DNA from: an uncultured Shewanella sp.
GTDB lineage: Bacteria; Pseudomonadota; Gammaproteobacteria; Enterobacterales; Shewanellaceae
Direction: 5' to 3'
Length of the DNA stretch: 64,000 nt
Assembly (NCBI RefSeq): GCF_947501225.1
Contig: NZ_CANMUW010000001.1
Span: forward strand, 372,001 to 436,000
Part shown: piece after piece, positions 26,057 to 34,466 of the stretch
Position numbering within the stretch: position 1 is the stretch's first letter
Layout: the number at the start of each line of letters is the position of its first letter
Made by a program: the position numbers and the translations under genes
Notes under the pieces: model-generated
The model's input: the letters and a program-made list of their open reading frames with translations, nothing else
Databases searched by the model: none
What the model was told of the DNA's origin: nothing

Positions 26057-26830
26057 TTAAAGATGATCCCAGGAGATGTTTGAGACAATCCTGCACTCGT
26101 CACAGCGGAAATGAAACATATCCAGAAGTGGTTCATCGAGTAACCACTCCTTGTTTCCACAACGAGGGCAGGGTCGTGTCTTCTCTGTTGCCAGGTTATC
26201 GCCGCCAACGCGATAGAGGTAGTAGTAGGTCGGGATCTTTGTCAGGTATTCAATTCTCCCCCTGAGATCCCAGCCACGACGGAAGAGGTCGCTCTTTGGC
26301 GAGGTTAGCTCTTCAAGTGCCGCAAATTCAGCTTTAGTGGCCGCAGCCATCTGTAGCTCATCACAGGCTTGCCACTCCGTTTGCCAGCGAATTATTCGTT
26401 TATGATCGCCGTTGAATGTCGCCGGAAGTTGATATAAAGGGATAGGTTGCAGTGTGTCGCCGTTACGAACCGGGGAGCACATATGCACGTAGCTGGTATA
26501 GAGCAGCTGCCAACTGGGTGTTTCTGTGCTGCTCACCTCGGAATTGATATCCTGGCCGATATATTTTTCTCTCGGGGCAAGAAGTTTCGCCTCTGTTAAC
26601 TCGGTCAGTGCTCGCTCGACCCAAGGGCTGTTATATCGCTTGGCTAAACTGCTCTTCTCCGGCATCAAGAGTCTGACTCTGAATTCACCCTCATTGAATG
26701 CGACGGCAAACTCACGTCCTAATACCTGACCGTTAGCCCTGTAGGCTTCCAGTAATCCATTGATCGCTTTTTCGGCAGCGGTAATCGTCGTGTTGTCAAA
26801 ACACTCAAATCTTAGTTCAACAACATGCAT
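26057..26830 (-). CDS. DUF2310 family zinc-ribbon protein
   Basis: 257 residues. The C-terminus carries a zinc ribbon: CPRCGNKEW and, 21 residues later, FRCDEC. The N-terminal region matches the DUF2310 family (possibly nucleic-acid binding, function unknown). Its ATG overlaps the stop of the upstream gene as TAATG, so the two are translationally coupled. Confidence 0.85.
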   Translation of the reverse strand: MHVVELRFECFDNTTITAAEKAINGLLEAYRANGQVLGREFAVAFNEGEFRVRLLMPEKSSLAKRYNSPWVERALTELTEAKLLAPREKYIGQDINSEVSSTETPSWQLLYTSYVHMCSPVRNGDTLQPIPLYQLPATFNGDHKRIIRWQTEWQACDELQMAAATKAEFAALEELTSPKSDLFRRGWDLRGRIEYLTKIPTYYYLYRVGGDNLATEKTRPCPRCGNKEWLLDEPLLDMFHFRCDECRIVSNISWDHL

Positions 26831-27162
26831 TACTTTTTCGCCCTATCTTGGTTGTTTTTCTCTAATGAGTTGAGCCGTTCACTCATCTCCTTATAAGCCG
26901 CCTTCAGTTGCTCGATCTCCTGTTTTAGTTCAGCGATTTCAGATTGTTCCTCCTTCGGCTTGGCTTTTTTCTGTGTCACAGATATCTCAGGAAGTTGATC
27001 GATTAAATCTTGTGGCATGGATTTAAACTGCTGTAAGCCTTGAATGAGGATCGGCATCGGAACACTGTTACCCAGTTTAGCCTTGATCAGTGCAAGGCTG
27101 GGAACCTTTCCGGAACCGGAGATCGATTTTGCTGCGGCTAATACCTGTTCTAAAGGGCTCAT
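26830..27162 (-). CDS. Small protein with C-terminal coiled coil, unknown function
   Basis: 110 residues. The first 55 (ALIKAKLGNSVPMPILIQGL) look like a small helical domain, possibly KfrA-N-like but this is weak. Residues about 65-105 form a charged coiled coil (EIAELKQEIEQLKAAYKEM). Translationally coupled to the zinc-ribbon protein gene by TAATG. The start is followed by typical soluble composition; no signal peptide. Confidence 0.75.
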   Translation of the reverse strand: MSPLEQVLAAAKSISGSGKVPSLALIKAKLGNSVPMPILIQGLQQFKSMPQDLIDQLPEISVTQKKAKPKEEQSEIAELKQEIEQLKAAYKEMSERLNSLEKNNQDRAKK

Positions 27163-27310
27163 AATTAGTTAATTTTCTCATTGGTTAGTCGATATGACTA
27201 ACATAAAAGTTGTAAAATAAATAAAAAGCAAATTAAAACAGTGTGATACGTGTTTTGGCCTGCGATTTGCTTTACATCCTGTCATCATAATAAAGAAACA
27301 GGAAGTCATA

Positions 27311-27682
27311 GTGAAAACAAATTTAATTGGTTTAGCATTTATTGGGATTACCAGCTTAGGCTTAACGGGTTGTGTGATCAATGTTGGTGAGGGTGAATCC
27401 GGCTGGGATAGTAAGGTTAGCTGGGAGAAGACTCAAATCCAAAATCGAGCTAACCTGACCAGGTTGAGTCTGGGTATGAGCCGGGAGCAAGTGCAGGTAT
27501 TGATGGGACAGGCCGATTTCAACGAAGCCTATATAGAAAAGGATAAAGAGGTGCATGTGCTCTTTTATCGTACCCAGCATGTTAAAGGCGATGGCAAGAC
27601 CACAAAAGATGAATGTACTCCAGTGGTTATCAGCAATGATGAACTCGTAGGTTGGGGCGAAAAGGCATACAGTAATATTTAA
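27311..27682 (+). CDS. DUF3192 lipoprotein
   Basis: 123 residues starting with GTG (AGGAAG upstream). A lipoprotein signal peptide has the lipobox LTGC (Cys about residue 21). The mature part has the SmpA/OmlA-like pattern LSLGMSREQVQVLMGQADF and LFYRTQ, which fits DUF3192. Presumably anchored in the outer membrane. Single gene. Confidence 0.88.
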   Translation: MKTNLIGLAFIGITSLGLTGCVINVGEGESGWDSKVSWEKTQIQNRANLTRLSLGMSREQVQVLMGQADFNEAYIEKDKEVHVLFYRTQHVKGDGKTTKDECTPVVISNDELVGWGEKAYSNI

Positions 27683-27976
27683 TGCCAGTCGGCCCTATAT
27701 GCAGGTCAGTCTGAGCTTAACTGGTGTGGTGTTTTGGGTAACATCTCCTGGATCACCATACCCTGTATGCCTATCCCGGCGTAGATACATAAGATAACCC
27801 AGTTACTTTCGCTAAAACGTGGCGGCACGCATACGCCGCCCATCGGCTGATCTCAATGTGGTTACTGTGGTGTTTAGAGTTTTTCGCTTAACCCATCGGG
27901 TAGCATCGCTCCATCTCTTGCAAGCCCCCCTTCGAGGTTGAGTGAAGTTTGAGCCAGAAAGGGACACAGGTTCCGG

Positions 27977-28204
27977 TTACTTTCTTAATTGGGTGTCCAG
28001 GTGGTCTATGAGCTCAGACCATTGGGCGTCCTCTTCGAGAGACTCCTTTAAAAAACACCTTTGAGAATCATTCCAAAACTCTGCCTGAGTGAGAAGCACA
28101 TCATCAGGGATTTTGTATTTGCTGATAAACTCAGCGATGCTCTCTTCGCTATTTTCCAAACCTAGCTGTTCAAACAGGTGACTTAGATCTTGTGGTGTAG
28201 TATC
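27977..28204 (-). CDS. DUF2789 family protein
   Basis: 75 residues from ATG at 28205-28207 (coding span 27977-28207), chosen because GGAG lies 6 bases upstream and the family starts here (MDTTPQDLSHLFEQLGLEN). The frame extends 22 codons further upstream without homology. It contains the conserved AEFWNDSQRCFLKESLEEDA and ends in LDTQLRK. A small acidic helical protein of unknown function. Confidence 0.85.
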   Translation of the reverse strand, partial: DTTPQDLSHLFEQLGLENSEESIAEFISKYKIPDDVLLTQAEFWNDSQRCFLKESLEEDAQWSELIDHLDTQLRK

Positions 28205-28347
28205 CATCTCTGGCTCCGAAAAATCAGTTGTTCGTAATGAGAAAAGACTTATATCAGTATGGAACAAACTCAATAATGTGACTATTTTTAAAACGATACC
28301 TGATTAATATTTACACGGATAGGGCAGCTTGCTACATTGTTAAATAA

Positions 28348-28361
28348 TTGATCCAGATCAA
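28348..28361 (+). promoter_or_regulatory. FNR/EtrA-type box before the GNAT gene
   Basis: TTGATCCAGATCAA is a perfect match to TTGATnnnnATCAA. It ends 12 bases before the GNAT start codon, so it would act as a repressor site if functional. Confidence 0.4.
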
Positions 28362-28373
28362 AGGTTGATTTTC

Positions 28374-29021
28374 ATGACAATTACCGATGAACAACAATTA
28401 GAACGGTATCGGGCGGTTTACCTTACCGCCGAAGATCTACGGGTCGCCGCTTCCATTCTCTATAACGCCTACCATGATGATTCATTCTTTATCGACGCCT
28501 TGTATGGGGGGGATATGTCGATCTATGAGCAGAAGCTAAGAGGTGCTATCCGTGAAGAGTTAAATGAATTATGGCAGCAGGAGCAGGCATTAATTGGATT
28601 ATTCGATGAGGAGCGTATGGTTGGTGTTGCCTGCATCGTTACCCAGCAAGTCCCTCTGGGTGAGTCCAGGTACTGGCACTGGCGGTTAAAGATGTTGATC
28701 AGCACGGGATGGCAATCGACTCAAGCCTTAATGAATAAAGAGACCTACTTGTTAGAACATCTGCCGAGCCCCTGTTGTGGTATTTTACAATTTATCGCGA
28801 TATCACCATCTGAACAGAATAAGGGGCTGGGCAGTCAGTTGGTTGAAGCTGTTTTGAGCTGGTGTGACGAGCAACCTGAGCTAGATGGTATAGGTGTATT
28901 TGTCAGTGAGCAGAGTCATGCCCACCTCTTTAGTCAGCATGGTTTTGCCGTAACAGAGGCGATCACCATAGGGAAAGTAGAGGGAGAGTTACTCTTTTAT
29001 CGCGGTCACGAAAATGAGTAA
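28374..29021 (+). CDS. GNAT-family N-acetyltransferase
   Basis: 215 residues from ATG 28374 (AAGG upstream; an in-frame TTG lies 9 bases earlier). The C-terminal half has the acetyl-CoA site LQFIAISPSEQNKGLGSQLVEAV (motif A, about residues 140-162) and SHAHLFSQHGFAV. Substrate unknown. Overlaps the next gene by 8 bases, indicating an operon. Confidence 0.88.
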   Translation: MTITDEQQLERYRAVYLTAEDLRVAASILYNAYHDDSFFIDALYGGDMSIYEQKLRGAIREELNELWQQEQALIGLFDEERMVGVACIVTQQVPLGESRYWHWRLKMLISTGWQSTQALMNKETYLLEHLPSPCCGILQFIAISPSEQNKGLGSQLVEAVLSWCDEQPELDGIGVFVSEQSHAHLFSQHGFAVTEAITIGKVEGELLFYRGHENE

Positions 29022-29370
29022 TGAGATGAACGAACGTGGCAAGCAAAGCAAGAGATACAATAGCTTTAAAGATTTTTACCCCTATTATTTATCACAGCAC
29101 CAGAACCCAAAGTGTCGGGGACTACACTATATCGGCAGCCTTTTGGTGGTAATACTCTTGATGTCAGCCATTATCAGCGGTAGCTTAGAGTTACTTATGT
29201 CGATACCTGTAGTCGGCTATGGTTTTGCCTGGCTGGGTCATCTGATGTTTGAGAAGAACAGACCTGCGACTTTCGAGTATCCTCTATTTAGTCTTATGGC
29301 CGATTGGTTGATGTTTGGTGAAAAACTTGCTCGGATTTGGAGTGGTAGTAAGTATAACCGACCTCTTTGA
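29014..29370 (+). CDS. Mpo1-like (DUF962) membrane protein
   Basis: 118 residues with two predicted TM helices (about 43-62 and 65-80). The family hallmarks are FYPYYLSQHQNPKCRGLHYIG and GHLMFEKNRPATFEYPLFSLMAD, with conserved histidines. Relatives include yeast Mpo1, a dioxygenase of 2-hydroxy fatty acids; the role here is inferred. Co-transcribed with the GNAT gene by overlap. Confidence 0.9.
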   Translation: MSNEMNERGKQSKRYNSFKDFYPYYLSQHQNPKCRGLHYIGSLLVVILLMSAIISGSLELLMSIPVVGYGFAWLGHLMFEKNRPATFEYPLFSLMADWLMFGEKLARIWSGSKYNRPL

Positions 29371-29502
29371 TAACCTTATGCCTCTCCTTCTTGTAATTAA
29401 TTATTTACCTGTTTATTCAGCTGGTTAACCTTAAATTCATACCGATTTCTTTATACTTCACAAAATTGCTGGATCGGTGATCTCTGTATCTTCAGCGCCC
29501 GG

Positions 29503-29520
29503 TGTAAGAGATCTCTCACA
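29503..29520. promoter_or_regulatory. Distal UvrY/GacA-type palindrome
   Basis: TGTAAGAGATCTCTCACA differs from a perfect inverted repeat at one position. It lies about 670 bases upstream of the CsrB RNA. Confidence 0.6.
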
Positions 29521-29986
29521 AGTATTCAGGTTAACTGGGCTTAATTTGTGATAAATGTGAATATAATCAAATTATTTCAGTAGGTTATTTTACATGCTAT
29601 CATTTACAACCCGTTAACACTTGTGATAATCATGGGTGAAGCGTTCCGCTAGCGGAATATATTGTTGCTGTGAGCGAATTCCACAGAGCCGCTTTGATGA
29701 TTCTGCCTCTTTCATCGATGGCTTGATATGCAAACATTAACAGGTAGGGCTCATATTGCATCTGTTGCGTGCGAGTCTGTCTCTTAATTCTCAAGTTATT
29801 ACTCTTATAAACAATATGATAGGTAACTTTTTTTGGCTGCAAACTGTACGTTTTTTTCCAAACGGGAGCAAAGCGTCCCTTGGGTAATTCTGTTCAGGAA
29901 ACATGCTCTGCATGCTTGTTTATGCTTTTATGGCAACTCAAAGAAAGAGGCATATTTTTTACTTATATCCAATCTGCCAGGCTTCT

Positions 29987-30004
29987 TGTGAGAGATCTCT
30001 CACA
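29987..30004. promoter_or_regulatory. Proximal UvrY/GacA-type palindrome
   Basis: TGTGAGAGATCTCTCACA is a perfect 18-bp palindrome, one base from the UvrY site known upstream of E. coli csrB. It is centred about 175-180 bases before the likely RNA start, the usual distance. A half-site TGTGAGAGAT follows at 30009. Confidence 0.8.
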
Positions 30005-30375
30005 TGAGTGTGAGAGATAGGAATTGTTTTGTTGTGGCAAAACCTCACCTATATTAATTTGTCTATATGAAACAATATTTTAAATGAATTACTAAAGTAA
30101 GAATTAGTTTTCATTAATGTTAAAGTTTAGTATTTGACCCGTTTTTATCTCAATTTGCTCTAAAATTTAACTCGTAAAAGGAAATACACAAACGAATGGA
30201 TGCAGTGATCAGGATGATCATCAAAGTGACTGACGGAACAGCACTGAAGGGACCTATCAAGGATGAGGCACACCAGGATGGCGTGCCATACCGCTACTAA
30301 GGAAAGCTAAACAATCCAGGATGGAAGGTTTACTGTCTGGAAGGCAGATTACAGGGAGTGTATAGAAGGGATGCT

Positions 30376-30622
30376 ACAGGGAAGATGTCGGACACGCTTA
30401 TGGAGTGAGCTAGCTCGGTAAATGGATTACTGAGAGCATGGACGAGTAACTGCTCATTATGAGCCGCTACAAGGAATAAATGGATTTTGCAGGGAGAGAC
30501 AGGGAAGACGTTGGACACGCTTATGGAATGAGCCAGCTCAGTGAATGGATTACTGAGATCAAGGAAGAGTAACTACTCATATGGGTAGCTACAGGGAAAT
30601 AAATGGATGTAACATGGATAGT
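30376..30622 (+). repeat. Two tandem 123-nt repeats within csrB
   Basis: Copy 1 (30376-30498) and copy 2 (from 30499) both begin ACAGGGAAGA, share GGACACGCTTATGGA and AATGGATTACTGAGA, and end with a CTACARGGAA then AAATGGAT segment. They differ at scattered positions and by small indels. Confidence 0.88.
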
Positions 30623-30693
30623 GCAGGGAGCAAATTGAACGCATGGAAGGTGCAGGGAGCACTATAAATAGCGGGATAGCTTAGCAAAGAGAT

Positions 30694-30733
30694 AAAAGGC
30701 GCGACTTCGAAAGGGGCCGCGCTTTTTCTTTTT
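30694..30733 (+). terminator. Intrinsic terminator of csrB
   Basis: AAAAGGCGCG pairs with CGCGCTTTTT across a short loop, followed by CTTTTT. Confidence 0.8.
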
Positions 30734-30793
30734 AATATCAGTTAATGGGTTAACTCGCTGCTCAGCGGCTTACGTCTATATCCCATTGTCAAA

Positions 30794-31183
30794 TTATTTA
30801 CATTTACCGGAATTACAGCTTCCACGTGAGCCACAGCTCCCTCCCACCGAACCACGCGCTTCTGGGGCCTCAGACCACTCAGGCTCAGGAAAGATTGGCC
30901 ATTGTACTTTCTGAATTTTTTTCCCGTGCATCCAGATGTGAGCACGAAATTGATTTAAGCCATCAGTACTAAACTCAAGAATATATTTTGCCTTCCATGT
31001 CAGGCCGCTGCTGCCACCTATGCTGGGCCTGGCCGATTCCATTGCAATTGCAAGCAACTGTACCTTCTGTTTCTGACACTCACGTCCCGCGAATATTCTG
31101 CTAAGTTCAGCCATCTGTCGAAGTTGCCAGAAGAAGGCGGCAATAACTACAAGTAAAACAATGAGTAAAAAGTCTGACATCAT
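30794..31183 (-). CDS. DUF3301 membrane protein
   Basis: 129 residues. A TM helix occupies about residues 3-20, followed by FWQLRQMAELSRIFAGREC, the family hallmark of DUF3301. The C-terminal tail is rich in Gly, Ser and Cys (GGSCGSRGSCNSGKC). Function unknown. Overlaps the upstream DUF3549 gene by ATGA (31180-31183), so the two are co-translated. Convergent with the csrB terminator. Confidence 0.88.
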   Translation of the reverse strand: MMSDFLLIVLLVVIAAFFWQLRQMAELSRIFAGRECQKQKVQLLAIAMESARPSIGGSSGLTWKAKYILEFSTDGLNQFRAHIWMHGKKIQKVQWPIFPEPEWSEAPEARGSVGGSCGSRGSCNSGKCK

Positions 31184-32193
31184 GCTTTTGTAACCTTAAA
31201 TAATCCACCAATGGCAGCTGACAGCTGCGGACTCCTGTTAGGGTTGCGAAGCTCGGTAAGCATTTGAGTTCGTAACAACGGGATCATCACAATATCAGCA
31301 AAGATTTGATTAAAAAAGTGCTGCTGTTGTGTTGCGAGAGCTTCGAGGTAAATTGTGCGGGTTGTATCGTGTTTAAGTACCGTCCAGTTTCTTGCGGCGA
31401 TGGTGATCAAGGCATCGGCATCGAGTAACTGAGTTTCGGCCAGATGTAATATGGCTTTCTGCCCCAGTTCAGCATGTGATGCCAGTGCCCTGAGGTAATA
31501 GAGCTTTGTTGTTTTATCTGCGGCGATTAACTTAGCTAAAATTATTTCGGCCAATGCTCTATCTAAGGTCAGATGTTCCAGACATTGACAGATAGCTATC
31601 TGGACCTCTATCGAAGCATAATCGAAGCAGGCTTTGAGGTGCTTAAGGTGATCTAATTCATTGGCTCGAACACAGATATCGGCGATGCCTTGCAAACCGA
31701 TATCTTGCCAGTTTTGTGCCTTTACCTGACCGGAGATATATTGGTAAGCAAATTCATACTGAGGTGACGCCTTTTCATTTAGTTGCTTACGTACCAAGGC
31801 GTTAAAGACGGCTAATTTTTCAGCCGAAGGCTTAAAAGCAAATGGATGGTTAGCCAATTTCTGTTGCTGCTCTTCAGACAATGCCTGAGCCGGATCACGA
31901 CCCAAAGCTTCAACAACCATCTTTATAAATTGTGTTCGTGGTGCCGGTGACAGCAAGCCTCGCTCATCCAGGGGCAACTTCAGAAACCAGATATAGTGTT
32001 GCTGGCTGGCATCCCAAAATACAATCGCAAACTGAGCGTGTCCCTGCAGTGGTGACGGGTAAGGGGAGTTCAGATTCTCTATCTCGTTAAAAGCCATCAT
32101 GTCGATATGCTGAACTCTTCGTCCCATATCATAAACTTGAAATTGAGTATTAGCTGTTGTGAGGAACTGGGTGAGGGTCGTTATTTCTGTCAT
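31180..32193 (-). CDS. DUF3549 family protein
   Basis: 337 residues. Starts MTEITTLTQFLTTANTQFQVYDMGRRVQHID, typical of DUF3549, and continues with FAIVFWDASQQHYIWFLKLPLDERGLL. The second half is an alpha-helical repeat-like region. Cytoplasmic, function unknown. Its partner is the DUF3301 gene downstream. Confidence 0.9.
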   Translation of the reverse strand: MTEITTLTQFLTTANTQFQVYDMGRRVQHIDMMAFNEIENLNSPYPSPLQGHAQFAIVFWDASQQHYIWFLKLPLDERGLLSPAPRTQFIKMVVEALGRDPAQALSEEQQQKLANHPFAFKPSAEKLAVFNALVRKQLNEKASPQYEFAYQYISGQVKAQNWQDIGLQGIADICVRANELDHLKHLKACFDYASIEVQIAICQCLEHLTLDRALAEIILAKLIAADKTTKLYYLRALASHAELGQKAILHLAETQLLDADALITIAARNWTVLKHDTTRTIYLEALATQQQHFFNQIFADIVMIPLLRTQMLTELRNPNRSPQLSAAIGGLFKVTKA

Positions 32194-32236
32194 GTGGCTG
32201 TCGTAACATCCGAGATCTGTTATTTAATGCAGGCTA

Positions 32237-32262
32237 TTATACCCAAGCTACTTTAAGATGCG
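32237..32262 (+). repeat. Partial copy of a dispersed palindromic element
   Basis: The sequence TATACCCAAGCTACTTTAAG followed by ATGCG resembles one arm of the palindrome at 57387-57442 (TATAGCCAAACCACTTTGAG). No matching second arm is obvious here. Confidence 0.35.
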
Positions 32263-32433
32263 AGTGTCATAAGAAGCTGCAAAAATGTTTGCTTTTGACT
32301 GGCCCTGATCAGATGTCGATAGGCATGAACTTTATGGAGGTGGTATTATTACTAAGCTCAGTAGGGAAGAGGGGTTATAAAGCGTGCAAGTTATGTTTGT
32401 GTCATTATTTTTGTGGATGTTAAGGTAAGTAAA

Positions 32434-32754
32434 ATGCTCTATGTAAAGACGATGGCGTTACTCGAACAGTTAGAGAGTGAGCTTAGAGTACAAGGCTTAT
32501 GGTCGTCACAGAAGCCTTCAGCAGCAGCCATGAACGATAGTTCTCCTTTTAGTTGTGAAACTATGCCATTTGAAAACTGGGTTCAGTTTATTTTTCTTCC
32601 AAAGATGCATGAGTTGATAGACAGAGCTCTGCCTCTACCGGAGAAGATTGCGATTGCACCTATGGCCCATCACGTATGGGGCGGCAAGCCGGAGTTACAC
32701 ACTATTATTTTTATATTTGAAGAATTGGATAGATTGCTCAGTGAACAAAGATAA
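32434..32754 (+). CDS. yqcC: YqcC family (DUF446) protein
   Basis: 106 residues from ATG 32434 (AAGG upstream); an in-frame GTG lies 7 codons earlier. The family signature ends MPFENWVQFIFLPKMHELI and HHVWGGKPELHTIIFIFEELD. Helical, cytoplasmic, function unknown. In E. coli yqcC, truC and yqcA form a cluster; the same order is kept here, with truC immediately downstream. Confidence 0.9.
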   Translation: MLYVKTMALLEQLESELRVQGLWSSQKPSAAAMNDSSPFSCETMPFENWVQFIFLPKMHELIDRALPLPEKIAIAPMAHHVWGGKPELHTIIFIFEELDRLLSEQR

Positions 32755-32755
32755 C

Positions 32756-33592
32756 ATGCCGGAAGAGACGGTTAAGAAAGCTATTGATAAGAGTGAGTAC
32801 GAGGAGAGTCATCTCGATGCTGAAGAAGAGTTAGCGCCTGAGATTGAGATTTTATTTGAAGATGATGATCTCGTCGCCATCCATAAGCCGGCCGGTCTGT
32901 TGGTGCATCGATCCTATCTGGCACGTAGGGAACGATTTTTTGCGATGCAGTTAACGCGGGATAAAGTGGGCTGTCATGTCTTTCCGGTGCATCGCCTCGA
33001 TAGGCCTACTTCCGGTGTCTTGCTGTTTGCCAAAAGCAGTGAGATGGCTAATATTTTGTGTGAGCAGTTTGCGGCTAAAACGGTCGATAAGCACTACTTG
33101 GCTATAGTCAGGGGGAATATGCATGAAGCCGATACTCTGGATTATGCCCTGAAAGTTGAGCTCGATGATTTAGGCGATAAGGATGTCGATCCTGACAAGG
33201 CGGCACAAGATGCCGTTACCAGTTATGAACCGCTGCTGAATACCGAGATCCCCTATCCATCGGGTAGGTATGCTACCAGCCGGTATGCCCTTGTTAAATT
33301 AACTCCTCATACTGGGCGTAAACATCAGTTACGACGTCATATGGCTCACCTACGGCACCCTATCGTCGGCGATACCACCCATGGTGACGGCAAGCAGAAT
33401 AAATTTTTCAGGGAGCATTTCTCTATAAATCGCCTCTGGTTGATCGCTAAGCACCTCTCCTTTGACCACCCCAGAACCGGGGAGCGGATCACAATAGAAA
33501 CTGAGTTGGAGGAGCAGTGGTTTACTCTGTTTGACTCTTTCGGCTGGGGAGAGGAGGAACTCTCTCCCCAAGGCTCTTGTTTAATCGCCTGA
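32756..33592 (+). CDS. truC: tRNA pseudouridine(65) synthase TruC
   Basis: 278 residues from ATG 32756; a GTG at 32741 overlapping yqcC is also possible. RluA-family core: IHKPAGLLVHRSYLARRE, HRLDRPTSGVLLFAKS (catalytic Asp), and LTPHTGRKHQLRRHMAHLRHPIVGD. It modifies U65 of certain tRNAs. It has a roughly 30-residue acidic N-terminal extension compared with E. coli TruC. Confidence 0.93.
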   Translation: MPEETVKKAIDKSEYEESHLDAEEELAPEIEILFEDDDLVAIHKPAGLLVHRSYLARRERFFAMQLTRDKVGCHVFPVHRLDRPTSGVLLFAKSSEMANILCEQFAAKTVDKHYLAIVRGNMHEADTLDYALKVELDDLGDKDVDPDKAAQDAVTSYEPLLNTEIPYPSGRYATSRYALVKLTPHTGRKHQLRRHMAHLRHPIVGDTTHGDGKQNKFFREHFSINRLWLIAKHLSFDHPRTGERITIETELEEQWFTLFDSFGWGEEELSPQGSCLIA

Positions 33593-34001
33593 TACCTTTA
33601 GTGAGGGAGCATAGCCTGGCAGCCCGGTGAGCTGGGTTAAGTTCCCCATCCCTCCAGAGTCCATGGACTAAGCTATAATCAGTAGGTTACTCTTTTTAGA
33701 GGAGATATTCATTTCTTCGTGGCGCTTAGTGTCTTAGGAGAAGTGTCGTGATGCAGGTAGCTGGTGTCAGTCGAGGTTATTGGACTGGATGGAACATTTA
33801 AGCTATTGCAGCCCTGAGCCGTTCTGAAATAACACATACGTCTGATGTGAGCCGAGCGGTGAAGGTGTTTCAGGTGCTTTTGTCGGTTAGAGCGGCGCAT
33901 CTATAGAGTCCTTGAAACTTCGATTGAATCAGTTGGCAGGAAGCTGTCAATAAAGTATGTTGGGATTATAAGTCTAAATTGAACACAGGGCGATCTGAAA
34001 C
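33593..34001. other. 409-base gap between truC and yqcA
   Basis: No accepted gene. A minus-strand 63-codon frame (33709-33900) and a 16-codon plus-strand frame near 33751 lack support. The gap separates yqcA from its usual close neighbours, so a promoter for yqcA is likely here. Confidence 0.35.
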
Positions 34002-34466
34002 ATGAGAAAAGTGAATCTGATTTTTGGAACTGTGTATGGAAACGCTCAATTTGTCGCTGAAACGCTATGTAATGAGTTTCAAGGTGAGGAGCGGGATGTC
34101 TCTCTGTTTCAGCATGATGAGTTAGATGACTTTATTCCTCCACAAGATGAAATCCTGCTGATTGTCTGCTCGACAACCGGTCAAGGTGATGTGCCGGATG
34201 ACATACTTCCCTGGTTTGAAAGCCTCAAAAACAGCGCGCCTTATCTGCCGGAGCTGAGATATGGCGTTATCGCACTCGGTGACTCCAGTTATGAAACATT
34301 TTGTCGTGCAGGGTTACAGTTTGATGAACTGCTTACCGATCTAGGTGCTCAGCGTATTGGTGAGCTGCTGAAAATAGACGCCTGTGAAACAATGGAACCT
34401 GAGGTAGAAGCAAAGGCATGGCTGAAAAGCTGGAAAGAACTAATCGACATGGAAACCCTTGTCTAA
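34002..34466 (+). CDS. yqcA: YqcA-type flavodoxin
   Basis: 154 residues with the flavodoxin FMN phosphate loop FGTVYGNAQFVAE, CSTTGQGDVPDDILPWFE, and GVIALGDSSYETFCRAG. A small cytoplasmic electron carrier or accessory protein of the MioC/YqcA group; the partner is unknown. Its 3' end overlaps the PTS gene by 49 bases if the latter starts at 34418. Confidence 0.92.
   Translation: MRKVNLIFGTVYGNAQFVAETLCNEFQGEERDVSLFQHDELDDFIPPQDEILLIVCSTTGQGDVPDDILPWFESLKNSAPYLPELRYGVIALGDSSYETFCRAGLQFDELLTDLGAQRIGELLKIDACETMEPEVEAKAWLKSWKELIDMETLV

Larger units (their letters stand above)
29371..30172. other. Long non-coding upstream region of the CsrB RNA
   Basis: About 800 bases without an accepted gene. 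It contains two UvrY-type palindromes (29503-29520, 29987-30004), an extra half-site (30009-30018), a 14-bp palindrome TTCCGCTAGCGGAA (29644-29657) and A/T-rich sequence before the RNA. A 70-codon minus-strand frame (29630-29842) has no ribosome-binding site or recognised family. Confidence 0.6.
30173..30733 (+). ncRNA. csrB: CsrB-family sRNA (CsrA-sequestering) with internal tandem duplication
   Basis: About 560 bases with roughly thirty GGA motifs in contexts such as CAGGATG, CAGGGA and AAGGA. Several sit in small hairpin loops, for example GATCAGGATGATC (30207-30219), TCCAGGATGGA and CACACCAGGATGG. It ends in a G/C stem followed by a T-rich run. Such RNAs bind many CsrA dimers and relieve CsrA control of translation. 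Two palindromes of the UvrY type lie upstream. Units 30376-30498 and 30499-30621 are tandem copies with a 123-base period. The 5' end is approximate, based on a TAAAAT -10 at 30161-30166. Longer than E. coli CsrB. Confidence 0.88.

Noticed and set aside
27683..27976. Possible gene or RNA in the gap between DUF3192 and DUF2789 genes
   Set aside because: No coding frame, tRNA-like fold or strong terminator was recognised.
29630..29842. 70-codon minus-strand frame between the two UvrY palindromes
   Set aside because: Starts only with TTG, has no ribosome-binding site, matches no family I recognise and lies in a regulatory region.
30180..30720. Possible CRISPR or simple repeat array in the GGA-rich region
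   Set aside because: The repeats are long (123 nt), only two copies, without spacers; the GGA motifs and terminator fit a CsrB RNA.
33709..33900. 63-codon minus-strand frame in the truC / yqcA gap
   Set aside because: Composition rich in Arg, His and Ser without a recognisable domain or start signal.
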